Positions 16,129 to 25,394 of a DNA stretch of 64,000 bases are shown piece after piece. The stretch comes from Neomicrococcus lactis (GTDB taxonomy: Bacteria > Actinomycetota > Actinomycetes > Actinomycetales > Micrococcaceae): assembly GCF_014200305.1 (NCBI RefSeq), contig NZ_JACHBL010000001.1, positions 1,922,001-1,986,000 on the forward strand. Direction: 5' to 3'. Position 1 is the stretch's first letter; every line of letters starts with the position of its first letter. The position numbers were made by a program, and so were the translations under genes. The notes below the pieces were generated by a model that worked only from the letters and a program-made list of their open reading frames with translations, was not told where the DNA came from and searched no databases.

Positions 16129-19020
16129 TTACGCTTCCTTCTTTTCATTTGGCCGCGGCATTGCAGAGTACGACGGCGCTGGTGCAGTTCGCGGCGCAAT
16201 CACCAGTAGGGGGCGCACCAGCATTTGTTCGGGACGCATATCTTGGGCGAGTTCTTGCTCGGCGCGCACGCGATCCTGACGCTCTTTCACTTCGGCGCGC
16301 TGAGCCACTTCTTTCGACTCTGCTGACCACTTCTCGGCACGCTCAAGCCACTCGGCGAGGCGCCGCTCGGAGTCGTTGATGAGCATTCCGCGCTGTTGTT
16401 GCAAGTAAAGCTCGGCCTGATTGACGGCGTTCTCAAAGTCCTCTTGGACCGCGGTAACATCCACCGGACCGGCGTTGGAAGGCTTACCGATCAGCCCGAC
16501 TTCTTTCAAGAATGCGGATAGATCAGGTAGCCCACCCGAAAATCCGTACTGGACCTTGACGAACGTACGGTTCAGCAGCTGGCCACGACGGTTAGAAATG
16601 GTTCCGAGCATCAAATACACGGGCTCATCCACATCGCCGCGGATGGCGAGCACTTCGTTGCGTGAGATGGAAGCCAGCGCACGGTCACTTGCCCAGTCGA
16701 GCACTGGGTGCAGTGGGCCCAAGTAGTGAGTGGACGGCCAGTTGGTGTCTTCCGACTTCCGTGCTGCATCGAGCGACTGCTGCCCCGAAGAGACCGTGGT
16801 GGAGAGCTTGAGCTGCTCCATCACTCCGCGTTCCTTCAAGTAATCCTGCGGCAAGAACCGCAAGCGCTTCTTCAGATCCGGTGTGGGATTCAGTGAGGCC
16901 ACACCGTACTTGTCATCGTACTTCCAGCCAACCTTCTGGAACGGATCGCCGAACGCTTCCTCGAGCGCTTCCTGCAAGAAATCCAACTCAGTGGGGTACA
17001 AGTCGATCCGCTGATCAACTTGAACCTTCGCTGGGACGGGAGCTGCGGCGTCGTTCTTGGAACCCGCAAGCCCCTTCAAAAGCTGCTCCAGCTCATCCAA
17101 CTCAAAATCCACAATCTCTGGGATGACGTCCTCAGCGTCCGTGCCGGCTGCGAGCGCGTCGCGGATAGCCTTCTCCTCCGCCTCCACCGAGTTCTTGCCC
17201 ATGAGGGTAGCGACATCGCTGAAGACCTTGTGGGCTTCGTGTTCCTTCTCGATCAAGCGAGTCAGCACACGGATGTCGCCGGAGAAGTTCGAATCCTCCG
17301 GATCAAGAATGAGGGTGGCGATCTGCGGCGGGTGGTGCTGACCGTAGCGATCAATACGACCATTGCGCTGCTCAATGCGGATGAGGCTCCACGGGATATC
17401 GAAATGCACCAAGAGGTGGCATTCAGCGTGCAAGTTTACGCCTTCCGATGCGACATCACCCGTAACCAGCACTCGAAGCGGGGAGGAACCGCGCTTGAAC
17501 TGCTCCACCATCTCTTGCTGCTCAACGTCCGTCAGGCCGCCGTGGAGAAGCCCGATGTTTTCAGCTTTCAGGCCGAGGCTGTCTGGAAGGTGCTTTTGCA
17601 GATATTTGAGGGTTGCGACGCGCTCAGCGAAGACGACAGCACGTGTGCTCTGCCCCTTGCCGACGCCAGCTTGTTTCAAGTGCTCCACGAGGGCGTTGAA
17701 CTTGGCACTGGTGGTCGCGTTTGACTTCTTGGCAAGGTCGAGGAGCGTTTCTAGCGCGTCAGCTTCCTTGGCGCCCAGCGGATTGGTGTCTTCCGTGGCG
17801 CCCTTCTTGCCGTCGACGCGACCCTTCTTGCTGAGGCGGTTCTCGATGGTTTCGATCAGCGCCGCAGGACTGGACAGGAACGCCTTCGCAAGCGTCCATC
17901 CGAAGAGCGGGTTCGTCGCGGGACTACCGCCATGCGGGTGAATCCAGGTGCGCGAAAGCTCGGTGGCCACGGCGTTCTCCGCCGGGCCCGCCGGGACCAA
18001 CTTGTTCTTCGGCTCCGGGCGCTCGGCCCAGTCGCTGCCTACCTCCGCGGCAACCTCCGGGCTGTAGCGGTGGCGGCGTACGATCAACTGTTGCACCGCG
18101 TCCTGATCGATGCTGCCGTCTGGGCGCACCGCCGTCGGATCCAAGAGCCGAACCAACTCAGCGAAGGATTCCTTCTTACCGTTGTGCGGGGTGGCGCTCG
18201 CGAGAATGAGCGCGTCCGTGCGCGGCGCGAGGATGCGGGCGAGCTCGTTGTTGAGCGTGCCGGCGTTAGTGAGGTTGTGGGATTCGTCGATCACGACGGC
18301 GTCCCAACGGCGCTTCTTCAAGTGTTCGCGGTAGCGCGGAGTCTTGAGAGTATCGATGCTGATGATCGCGCGTTTGAAGTACGTGAACGGATTGCGGGAG
18401 GCCGGGATGGTTTGGCGGACCCGCTGGATTCCTACCGAGTCAAGCCTGACGAACGGGAGCGCGAACCGGCTCCACATTTCGTGCTGCATCTGCTCGAGGA
18501 CGTGGCGCGGGGTGACGATCAGGATGTTTTCGCCGCGACCTCTGGCAACTAGCTCCGAGAGGATCATGCCGATCTCGAGGGTTTTACCGAGGCCCACCGC
18601 GTCAGCGATGAGGATTCTGGGGCGAATGTTTTTGGGATCCAGGGCTTTCGCGACTGCGATGCGCTGGTATTCGAGCTGCTTCGAGAGCATGCGGGTGCTA
18701 ACAGTGAGCGAGTTCTGCGCGGCCGGGACCGGGGTTTTCCTCAGCGTGGTTTCAAGGAAGAGGCGTGACTTGCGGTAGTTCGGGGAGTCATCGGCGACGA
18801 TCTTGGCGTTTCGAGGATCAACGACGTGAATCTCATCCAGATCCGAGTAGAAGGCGGCCTCGGTGTCCCTTACGAGCTCGCTCAGGCCCTGCACCTTGAT
18901 CAGCGTGCCGCTGCCGGTGGCGCTCGTGGAGGTCACGAGCCAGTCCTCGTCACGCACCCGCACCACGGAACCGGGGCCCACATTCAACTGCGCGGCGGAA
19001 CGTTCAGTCACCGTTGTCAT
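16129..19020 (-). CDS. SNF2/RapA-type helicase (DrmD-like), first gene of the defence operon
   Basis: A 963-residue SF2 ATPase. Walker A DAVGLGKT (near 142), DESH box (near 243), ASATPHNGK motif III, helicase C-domain with LLHGGLTDVEQQEMVEQF, and motif VI RIEQRNGRIDRYGQ (near 553). The C-terminal 350 residues are charged and coiled-coil-like. This matches the SNF2-type helicase found beside the methylase in class 1 DISARM (DrmD) and RapA-like translocases. The start is ATG at 19020 with GGGGAG 4-9 bases upstream. The stop abuts the methylase start, so translation is probably coupled. It is the promoter-proximal gene of the operon; the upstream spacer holds a small palindrome. Confidence 0.85.
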   Translation of the reverse strand: MTTVTERSAAQLNVGPGSVVRVRDEDWLVTSTSATGSGTLIKVQGLSELVRDTEAAFYSDLDEIHVVDPRNAKIVADDSPNYRKSRLFLETTLRKTPVPAAQNSLTVSTRMLSKQLEYQRIAVAKALDPKNIRPRILIADAVGLGKTLEIGMILSELVARGRGENILIVTPRHVLEQMQHEMWSRFALPFVRLDSVGIQRVRQTIPASRNPFTYFKRAIISIDTLKTPRYREHLKKRRWDAVVIDESHNLTNAGTLNNELARILAPRTDALILASATPHNGKKESFAELVRLLDPTAVRPDGSIDQDAVQQLIVRRHRYSPEVAAEVGSDWAERPEPKNKLVPAGPAENAVATELSRTWIHPHGGSPATNPLFGWTLAKAFLSSPAALIETIENRLSKKGRVDGKKGATEDTNPLGAKEADALETLLDLAKKSNATTSAKFNALVEHLKQAGVGKGQSTRAVVFAERVATLKYLQKHLPDSLGLKAENIGLLHGGLTDVEQQEMVEQFKRGSSPLRVLVTGDVASEGVNLHAECHLLVHFDIPWSLIRIEQRNGRIDRYGQHHPPQIATLILDPEDSNFSGDIRVLTRLIEKEHEAHKVFSDVATLMGKNSVEAEEKAIRDALAAGTDAEDVIPEIVDFELDELEQLLKGLAGSKNDAAAPVPAKVQVDQRIDLYPTELDFLQEALEEAFGDPFQKVGWKYDDKYGVASLNPTPDLKKRLRFLPQDYLKERGVMEQLKLSTTVSSGQQSLDAARKSEDTNWPSTHYLGPLHPVLDWASDRALASISRNEVLAIRGDVDEPVYLMLGTISNRRGQLLNRTFVKVQYGFSGGLPDLSAFLKEVGLIGKPSNAGPVDVTAVQEDFENAVNQAELYLQQQRGMLINDSERRLAEWLERAEKWSAESKEVAQRAEVKERQDRVRAEQELAQDMRPEQMLVRPLLVIAPRTAPAPSYSAMPRPNEKKEA
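17041..17054 (+). repeat. Copy of the dispersed motif inside the SNF2 gene
   Basis: AGCTGCGGCGTCGT, 14 bases identical to the intergenic copies. It encodes NDAAAP (minus strand) in a variable linker after the helicase core. Confidence 0.5.
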
Positions 19021-19055
19021 TCGCTCCCCAACTACTCCTTCTTATGCACTACCCA

Positions 19056-19070
19056 ATGTCAGACCGACAT
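19056..19070. promoter_or_regulatory. Palindrome upstream of the defence operon, candidate operator
   Basis: ATGTC-AGACC-GACAT is a perfect 5-bp inverted repeat with a 5-base centre, 36-50 bases upstream of the SNF2 start codon, where a promoter should lie. I could not assign -35/-10 boxes with confidence. A dimeric repressor site is possible, but short palindromes also occur by chance. Confidence 0.3.
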
Positions 19071-19880
19071 ACGTCGAGTTTAGTGCTGAGAAGGATAAAT
19101 AGAAGTGGGGTGGGTCTGGAGGTTACTCAGGAGTCACCCCTGATGCGGGTCCGGGCTGCGATTAATAGGCCTAGCCGCGTAACAAAATGACCAATGAGCT
19201 CAAACACTATCCGGAGGGGTTATCCCGGAATATGGTGTGACTATTCGACGTCCTGTTTCCTCTCGTCGAGCATCCAGAGCCTGTACCGACAAGATACCGT
19301 CGCTCTTTTCGGACGAAATCGCGAATGATAATACTGCGGATAATCAAGCTTGATGCTAATCAACGATGTTGTGGCGCAGTTGATTTAGATCTGGGGCGGC
19401 AACCAAGCCAACAGAAAGTTTAAGAATATCGACAAATAAATCATCGCAGTACTCCTTTCAATGACCGCTACGAATTTCCGAACGCACTTCTTGAAGGTGC
19501 TCTTTTTGAAGAAATGCAGACAAGCCACAGGGAAAAGAATAGGTACGCCAAACTCTGTTCCGGATTCGAACCAGTACCCCGACCCAAATCTAAATCAACT
19601 GAACACCAATTGTATCCAATGAATCAAACAGTCGCTACAGACCAATCAAAACTATTCGCGGTCAAAGCACTGTTCGACATACACAAAAGCCGACGGACTC
19701 TTTAGGCGCATGCGCGATCATTCATACAAGACCCGACACCGTTGAGGTAATCCCCTAATCGAGGATCGTAGGGGTTGTAGGCAGACAAATCTCGGTATGG
19801 CGTTTTGAGCGCCAGTTTAGACAACAGCTCAACGTGCTACCACCGAGATTCGGACGGCAGCACGGTGATTGCTAACAACG
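19071..19880. other. AT-rich spacer with no supported gene
   Basis: About 800 bases between the promoter of the defence operon and the IS110 remnant. The base composition is clearly more AT-rich than the surrounding core genome. Open frames are short (for example a 63-residue frame at 19514-19705), with no ribosome site and no protein-like pattern. It may hold decayed mobile-element sequence that I cannot recognise. Confidence 0.5.
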
Positions 19881-19892
19881 GACCTAGAACGA

Positions 19893-20363
19893 ATGTTGGC
19901 CTTCCGGATCGAACGCGACGCTGCATTGGAAGCCCTCGCCGCCTGACTCACTCCGGCACAATTGAAGCATGCCGGCAAAGCGCACATCGTCTCGAGGCTC
20001 AAAAAGCATGTTGCCACCGAACACACCGCTTGGGCACAAGCTCTCCTGAACGCACCGAGCGAGCAGAGCGACGTCGTCACCGGAACTGACTCGGCAGGAT
20101 TGGTCGTCCCGCACTTGGCACGACAGTTTTTTTCTTTGCGCGCACAATAAATCGAGGTGGCCAAACACTTCGGATTCATGGTGGAGAAACGCCCCATTTG
20201 CCCGGCCCTGATCTCCATGCCTGTGGATCGCGATGAGGACCGCAGCGCTCATCATTAACTAAATCTCCGGCAAAAACTTCACCACTGCCGCACTAAAGTC
20301 CTCTTCGTCATGATCCGATACGGTAACCTCCGTGACGCTCCGGAACAAGAATCCCTTGACTGA
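19893..20363 (+). pseudogene. Decayed IS110-family transposase
   Basis: In broken frames the plus strand reads like an IS110 transposase. It starts RIERDAALEALAA, then after a stop LTPAQLKHAGKAHIVSRLKK, then GTDSAGLVVPHLARQFFSL. After another stop comes VAKHFGFMVEKRP, then (shifted) IAMRTAALIIN for the usual MPGIGVRTA-type motif, ISGKNFTTAA, and finally VLFVMIRYGNLRDAPEQES. That last segment is the family's C-terminal end, with a large internal deletion before it. At least two stops, one or two shifts and one deletion make it clearly dead. I could not find the element's ends. It lies at the boundary between the defence operon and the AlbA gene, so it marks past insertion activity in this island. 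Confidence 0.72.
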
Positions 20364-20573
20364 TGACGCAGGGCACCCTTGAGGACACACGACACTCACA
20401 AGCTCCAGAATTCCACCAGCCTTTGCAGAGCTGGATCACTTAACCATTAAGCCCCACGGCAACTCATGCGCGAGTTCCGAATACTTCTACTCGTGATAAT
20501 TGCAAATAGGCTTTACAGACAACAAGTAAATTATGGTGCACGTTGTGAAATGTAAGCGGCTCGAAGGAAAGGC

Positions 20574-21875
20574 TTGCGCTTACTTCACGTACACGAGCCT
20601 CGAGACGCAAAGAAGGCCTGCATATTGTTTACCCCGATTCACAGGATTCTAGGAATTGAACCGAACCACCTGGACGCTGACATCCTCCAGAAAGCGATAA
20701 ACGCGGAAATTAGTGAAACTTCTGATCTCGACTGGAAAAGGAACTTCTACCCTAAGGACAAGCCGAATTGGCAGGATGAAGCGGCCAAAGACATAGCCGC
20801 AATGGCAAACAGCGGAGGCGGATGGATCTTTTTCGGAGTTGGCGAAAACGACAGCACCAGCTCCGCTGCCGAAATTACACCCATTGAGTGGAACGCAGGA
20901 GAAGAACAAAGACTTCGACAAGTCGCGTACGCAAAGATCGGCCCTCCCATCATTGGCATCGAATTTTTCCCCATCCCATTTGCGCAGAAATTCGTTATTG
21001 CGGCGCGAATACCAGATTCACCGGACCGACCGCATCTGGCGAAAAAGGGGGAGAACGCTTTTATTGCCCCGCTGCGAAACGGCCCTCACACAGTGTTTAT
21101 GACGGAGCGAGAAGTCGAAACGGCATATCGCCACCGTTTTTACGCTGCGTCGGAGAACGAACAAGAGCTCAAAAGCCTATTAGAGACATCATCAGGAGGA
21201 TTAGACCCTCTTCAGGGAGTAATCCTGGTTTCAGCCGCTTTGCCTTTGGAAAAGAAGTCCGCAAATCCCAAGATTGACGACGCAACTTTCCGAACCTTCA
21301 CTTACAACAATCAAAGTGAAGACTTGTACGCGCAGCCGTTCTTGGCGAAGGACTTATGGTCTGAAGGAGAAATCAGGAAGGGAATGAGAAGTTGGATCCT
21401 TCGGAACCCCAGCGGGGATAATCATCACTTTCGGAAAACGTTCCATGACAACGGTACGATTCAAGCTTCTTACCGGCTTGGGAATCTGACCCGACGGCAT
21501 GAAGCTATCAACTATTACCCGGTGGATGAGCCCAACCATTGCTTGTCCGAAGATATTGAGGAGGCCATCATAAATATTGTCGCCTCAGTTCGTTCATGGG
21601 CAAAACTCCTAGGTGTCCAAGGCGGTTACAGACTCCGATTAGCCCTCGTCGGCAATAATTCTGAGCCCATTTGGATTCGAAGCACAGAGAATACGTCTGG
21701 CTCCCTTCGTCCCAAGGAACACAGCGACCCCATACACCATTTCATCCCCGTTGATACTGAATTCGATCCGTTAAGTGCTACTGAATTCTGGCTACCGCAA
21801 GTAGTGGGTTTGACAACGGATGTCATCAACCAAGGGGGAGTTCGGTATTTGATGGTCATGGCAGACTCGGACTAA
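20574..21875 (+). CDS. Schlafen/AlbA_2-domain protein, possible accessory defence nuclease
   Basis: A 433-residue protein. Residues 45-150 contain SDLDWKRNFYP, then DIAAMANSGGGWIFFGVGE, the signature of the Schlafen AlbA_2 (formerly AAA_4) domain, found in putative transcription regulators, tRNA-cleaving Schlafens and several defence proteins. The remaining 280 residues match nothing I recognise. The start given is TTG with GAAGGA upstream; a second TTG at 20625 following AAGAAGG is also possible. The gene lies in the AT-richer island next to an IS110 remnant and a restriction/defence-like operon and is convergent with a membrane protein, so an anti-phage role is reasonable but unproven. Confidence 0.7.
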   Translation: MRLLHVHEPRDAKKACILFTPIHRILGIEPNHLDADILQKAINAEISETSDLDWKRNFYPKDKPNWQDEAAKDIAAMANSGGGWIFFGVGENDSTSSAAEITPIEWNAGEEQRLRQVAYAKIGPPIIGIEFFPIPFAQKFVIAARIPDSPDRPHLAKKGENAFIAPLRNGPHTVFMTEREVETAYRHRFYAASENEQELKSLLETSSGGLDPLQGVILVSAALPLEKKSANPKIDDATFRTFTYNNQSEDLYAQPFLAKDLWSEGEIRKGMRSWILRNPSGDNHHFRKTFHDNGTIQASYRLGNLTRRHEAINYYPVDEPNHCLSEDIEEAIINIVASVRSWAKLLGVQGGYRLRLALVGNNSEPIWIRSTENTSGSLRPKEHSDPIHHFIPVDTEFDPLSATEFWLPQVVGLTTDVINQGGVRYLMVMADSD

Positions 21876-21985
21876 TTATTGGCTCTTCCACACTGAATCT
21901 GACTTGATATCGAATTGCCCGTATTCGGGACTCACGGCTCAATTCCTACACCAGTGCCAACTGAGTTCGTAATGACTGCAGCTTT

Positions 21986-22624
21986 TCAAAAACTACGGTT
22001 GTGAAAGGAGGGTCCATCCACACATCCTTCAACGTTAGCTTTCTTCATTGCTTTCAACGCCTTCTTTCGCTCCTTTAAATCCTTTTTCTCGGCAGACTTC
22101 CTTTTCCGAGAATCATTGTTGACCGATACAGAAATCAATTCCTGCCGTTGAAGGTCGTACCTGTTCAAATATTCTTGGGCTTCACTCCAGAGTTCTGAGG
22201 AATCTCCGTTCATTCTGAGCTTTAGAAGGTGGGAGGTCTGATTGAGATCGAAAGCGATCCCAGCGACTGATTCGTAGATGTTTTGGGGAGCAGTTAGACG
22301 TATGAGGTTATCTTGTCTGCGCAGTTCCTCGTGCAATTTATCCCAGTCAACTACACCAGTAACGCCGTCGTCTGGATTTAACTGCACGCTACTAAAGCGC
22401 TGGTTCAGCTGATCTGCAATATCAATAAATCCCGCTACGTCCTTCTGCGATTGGTGCAGCACTTGTGCCTCATGCTGGCGCTGCCCTGCCTTGAACGCGA
22501 CCACGGACGCAACAAAAACACCAAGCACACCAACCAATACTTGAACTAGATCGACCCATGGAAGTACCTCTTGCGTGCAAACAACTACTGCGTTCGCCAC
22601 ATTTGAGGGGTATGAACAATCCAA
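21986..22624 (-). CDS. Single-pass membrane protein of unknown function
   Basis: A 212-residue protein with one clear membrane segment near residues 22-44 (DLVQVLVGVLGVFVASVVAF). A cytoplasmic helical region and a highly basic C-terminus follow (RKRKSAEKK, ERKKALKAMKK). The composition is typical of phage-defence islands or prophage cargo, but I recognise no family. It converges on the AlbA-domain gene with a 110-base gap. The DNA is AT-richer than the core genes further right, so it probably belongs to the same acquired segment. Confidence 0.6.
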   Translation of the reverse strand: MDCSYPSNVANAVVVCTQEVLPWVDLVQVLVGVLGVFVASVVAFKAGQRQHEAQVLHQSQKDVAGFIDIADQLNQRFSSVQLNPDDGVTGVVDWDKLHEELRRQDNLIRLTAPQNIYESVAGIAFDLNQTSHLLKLRMNGDSSELWSEAQEYLNRYDLQRQELISVSVNNDSRKRKSAEKKDLKERKKALKAMKKANVEGCVDGPSFHNRSF

Positions 22625-22760
22625 TGCTCTCCTTTTCTGCCTGTCTCATACAACCGATCTGTTGATGGTTCAATAGGTAGCGTAGTGGGTGGACCGCCCT
22701 GGATTTGATGGACAGTTTGTATACAGGTTCTACGGTCCTGGAATCTGGATCTGCGCAGCC

Positions 22761-22783
22761 AACGTAAGCTGCGGCGTCGTCAA
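22761..22783 (+). repeat. Intergenic copy of the dispersed motif
   Basis: AACGTAAGCTGCGGCGTCGT at 22761-22780 is identical over 20 bases to the copy at 43240-43259. It lies in the spacer before the AraC-type gene, in no coding frame. Confidence 0.75.
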
Positions 22784-22899
22784 TAATCAGAAATCCGCCG
22801 AACGAGGATAGGCCCTAATTGTGCTGCGATCGAATCGGACCGCGATAGTAGGGTGCGGGGTGGACCGGACGCGCAGAATTGAAGGCGAAAGGGGCAACC

Positions 22900-23766
22900 A
22901 TGATCGCAGCGCTCAACCAGCTCGTCGATTTCCTCGACCGGCACCTCACTGACGAGATCGCCATCGATGACCTATCAGCCCGACATGGCATGACGGAGTA
23001 TCACTTGCGCCGAATGTTCTCATCGCTGGCCGGCATGCCGCTGTCCGAGTACGTCCGCAGACGCCGAATGACTGTTGCCGCTACGGACATTCTCGATCAG
23101 GGCGAGCTGTTGGAAATCGCGGTGCGCTATGGATATGGGTCGGCCGAGGCTTTCAGCCGGGCGTTCCGATCAGTGCATGGCGTGGGCCCGGGCGACGTGC
23201 GCCGAGACGGTGGCCCCCTTCGCACACAACCGAAACTCAGGTTCCTACTGACCCTAGAAGGGAACACCACCATGGACACTCGCATCACAGAACGGCCAGT
23301 ATTCCGGCTCATCGGCCATTCGGCCCGCGTACCGCTGATTCACTACGGCCCAAACCCGCACATCCAAGCGCACATCGCCTCGCTACCAGCAACAGAGCAC
23401 GCGCGGCTCAAAGAACTCAGCAACACCGAGCCCTCGGGTCTGCTCCAAGTGAGCGCGGACGTGGACCCGGACTACACCGAGGGCAGCGAACTGACGTACC
23501 TCCATGGCGTCGCAGTCGCTGAAACCACACCAGTTCCCGATGACCTCAACGCGATCGAAGTCCCCGCAGGCACTTGGGCAGTGTTCAACGCCGAAGGTGA
23601 ATACCCGGCGGTTCTGCAATCCATCTGGGCCGCGACGGCCACCGGCTGGTTCCCATCCAACCCTTGGCGGCTACGCCCGGGCCCTTCAATGGTGGCAATC
23701 CTGAATCGATCCGCGGATTTCAGCACGGCGCACTGCGAACTGTGGTTGCCCATAGAACGTGCGTGA
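22900..23766 (+). CDS. AraC-family regulator with GyrI-like effector domain
   Basis: Two domains. The N-terminal AraC double helix-turn-helix (about residues 1-105) contains LSARHGMTEYHLRRMFSSLAG and IAVRYGYGSAEAFSRAFRSV, the conserved second HTH. The C-terminal GyrI-like small-molecule-binding domain (about 125-288) contains GTWAVFNAEGEYP and ends AHCELWLPIE. I chose the ATG at 22900, preceded by AAAGGGG, rather than a TTG seven codons upstream. This layout (SoxS/Rob/BmrR-like) usually senses drugs or other small hydrophobic compounds. No obvious target gene is adjacent; the next gene is a convergent alcohol dehydrogenase. Confidence 0.85.
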   Translation: MIAALNQLVDFLDRHLTDEIAIDDLSARHGMTEYHLRRMFSSLAGMPLSEYVRRRRMTVAATDILDQGELLEIAVRYGYGSAEAFSRAFRSVHGVGPGDVRRDGGPLRTQPKLRFLLTLEGNTTMDTRITERPVFRLIGHSARVPLIHYGPNPHIQAHIASLPATEHARLKELSNTEPSGLLQVSADVDPDYTEGSELTYLHGVAVAETTPVPDDLNAIEVPAGTWAVFNAEGEYPAVLQSIWAATATGWFPSNPWRLRPGPSMVAILNRSADFSTAHCELWLPIERA

Positions 23767-23804
23767 CCGGTTGGCTTGGGAATCTTAGCCTGCCCGCTTT
23801 ACGC

Positions 23805-23822
23805 GAGCTGTGTCGTCGTCGT
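23805..23822 (+). repeat. Degenerate intergenic copy of the dispersed motif
   Basis: GAGCTGTGTCGTCGTCGTCA follows the AraC gene. It keeps the AGCTG...GTCGTCGTCA outline, but not the exact core. Confidence 0.4.
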
Positions 23823-23918
23823 CAAACGAAATTGAAGCCAGCGCGACAAGGAAAGCAGGGCCAGGCGCCACACATCAGTGGCAGCCCAGCCTCGCTCTCG
23901 CGATAAAGCGCTAGTCGC

Positions 23919-25016
23919 TTAGAAAACGACGATCGGCTTCAACGTGGATCCGTCGGCAGAATCGGCGAAGGCCTGATTGATGTCCTCGAAGGAGTACTTC
24001 TTCACGAGCTTGTCGAACGGGAAGAGGCCCTGCTGGTGCAGGCTGATCAGGCGTGGGATGAATTCCTTCGGCACGGCGTCGCCCTCGATGACCATGCTGA
24101 CCTTGATGCCCGAGAGCAGCAGGGTTCCGATGTCGAATGGCGCCTCGGTGCCGAGCTTCGCAGCTCCCACGAGTGCGCCGTGACCGCGCGTGGCCAACGA
24201 GTTGATCATCTGCGCGAACACCGGAGGAACGCCAGTGGTGTCCAACGCGTAGTTCACGCCGCCGCCAGTGATTTCCTTGATGGCCGCTACTGGATCGACT
24301 TCCTTGGAGTTCACGGTGTGCGTGGCACCAAGAGTCTTCGCAAATTCGAGGCGCTCGGGAACAATGTCCACCATGATGATGGTGGTTGCACCCGATGCCT
24401 TCGCAGCCAACATGCCAGCCATACCCACGGCACCCGTGCCGAAGACGGCGACGGAGGAACCGGGCTTTGGCTGAAGCACGTTGAGCACAGCGCCGGAGCC
24501 GGTCATGATGCCGCAGCCTAGAGGGCCCAGCAGGTCCAGGGGCACATCGTTGCCAACCTTCACGACACCATGAGCCACCACATTGGTGTGCTCGGCGAAG
24601 GATGACTGGCCAAAGAAGTGCGATCCGATTGGACCGGATGCGTCAGAGAACGCCTTCGAGCCGTCGGGACGCTGCACGCCAAAGTTGCGATCATAGAAAT
24701 TGACGCAATACATGGGGTGACCGGCGAGGCACTGCTCGCACGATCCACAGAATGCTGGGCCGATGACAACCTGATCGCCGACTTCGTAGCCGACGACCTC
24801 AGCGCCGACCTTTTCCACAATTCCAGCGCCTTCGTGGCCCAAAACTACTGGAAGCGGCACTGGGTACCACTGGTCGCGGATGATGGCGTCGGTATGGCAA
24901 ATACCGGACGCAACGATCTTTACTTGGAGTTCGTCGGCACGGGGTTCGTCAAGCTCAAGCTCGCGGATTTCCAGATCAGTTCCTGGTGCGGTGGCTACTG
25001 CTGCTCTTGTCTTCAT
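23919..25016 (-). CDS. NAD-dependent zinc alcohol dehydrogenase (aryl-alcohol type)
   Basis: A 365-residue medium-chain dehydrogenase. Catalytic zinc ligands are Cys in GICHTD and the HE of GHEGAGIV. The structural zinc site is CGSCEQCLAGHPMYC. The Rossmann motif is VFGTGAVGMAG, followed by an acidic residue at the end of the second strand (MVDIVPERLE), indicating NAD. The insertion FYDRNFGVQRPDGS and the GPLGCGIMTGSGAV segment are typical of class III-like and aryl-alcohol dehydrogenases. I chose ATG 25016 (MKTRAAV), the standard family start. Upstream codons to 25151 lack family similarity. The gene stands alone; substrate not deducible. Confidence 0.88.
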   Translation of the reverse strand: MKTRAAVATAPGTDLEIRELELDEPRADELQVKIVASGICHTDAIIRDQWYPVPLPVVLGHEGAGIVEKVGAEVVGYEVGDQVVIGPAFCGSCEQCLAGHPMYCVNFYDRNFGVQRPDGSKAFSDASGPIGSHFFGQSSFAEHTNVVAHGVVKVGNDVPLDLLGPLGCGIMTGSGAVLNVLQPKPGSSVAVFGTGAVGMAGMLAAKASGATTIIMVDIVPERLEFAKTLGATHTVNSKEVDPVAAIKEITGGGVNYALDTTGVPPVFAQMINSLATRGHGALVGAAKLGTEAPFDIGTLLLSGIKVSMVIEGDAVPKEFIPRLISLHQQGLFPFDKLVKKYSFEDINQAFADSADGSTLKPIVVF

Positions 25017-25394
25017 ATTTATCCATTCCCTACCTACGTGATGCCTACTTGACTGCATATACGTGAGGATCTCTCGGCGGGACAGGCTGGAAACGGTAAC
25101 AGTCAAGTCGCTTGAAGCCCATCGAATTTCGAGGGAGGACCACGTTGGCATCCTTACAACTAGACCCTACTCCTCGCCGTTGAAATGTTCGGCCCGTCAG
25201 CGGTGTGAGAACAAATTCCCTGTATGGAAACACAAATCACAAGCACCGCTCCCCACTCGTACCTTGGCCGAGGGTCGCGTTGACGTGAAACAGCCGAGAT
25301 TTCTCTTGCCGACTAAAACCCTAAACGCATGGTCGCGATTCGAATCCCAAGTTGGTGCACAGTTGGGTCATCAGGGTTACCCATTCAAGGCGCC

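Noticed and set aside
2756-19020. Calling the operon canonical class 1 DISARM
   Set aside because: No PLD (DrmC) gene, helicase and DUF1998 are on one chain, and an SF1 helicase is present. Only the SNF2-methylase pair fits.
2756-19020. Calling the operon canonical Druantia or BREX
   Set aside because: No DruA-D/F-H-like proteins and no BrxC, PglZ or BrxL-like proteins are visible. Only single components resemble them.
19514-19705. 63-codon plus-strand frame in the AT-rich spacer
   Set aside because: No ribosome site, no protein-like pattern and no partner.
19829-20218. 129-codon minus-strand frame
   Set aside because: Cys/Ala/Arg-rich shadow of the IS110 remnant, which reads on the plus strand.
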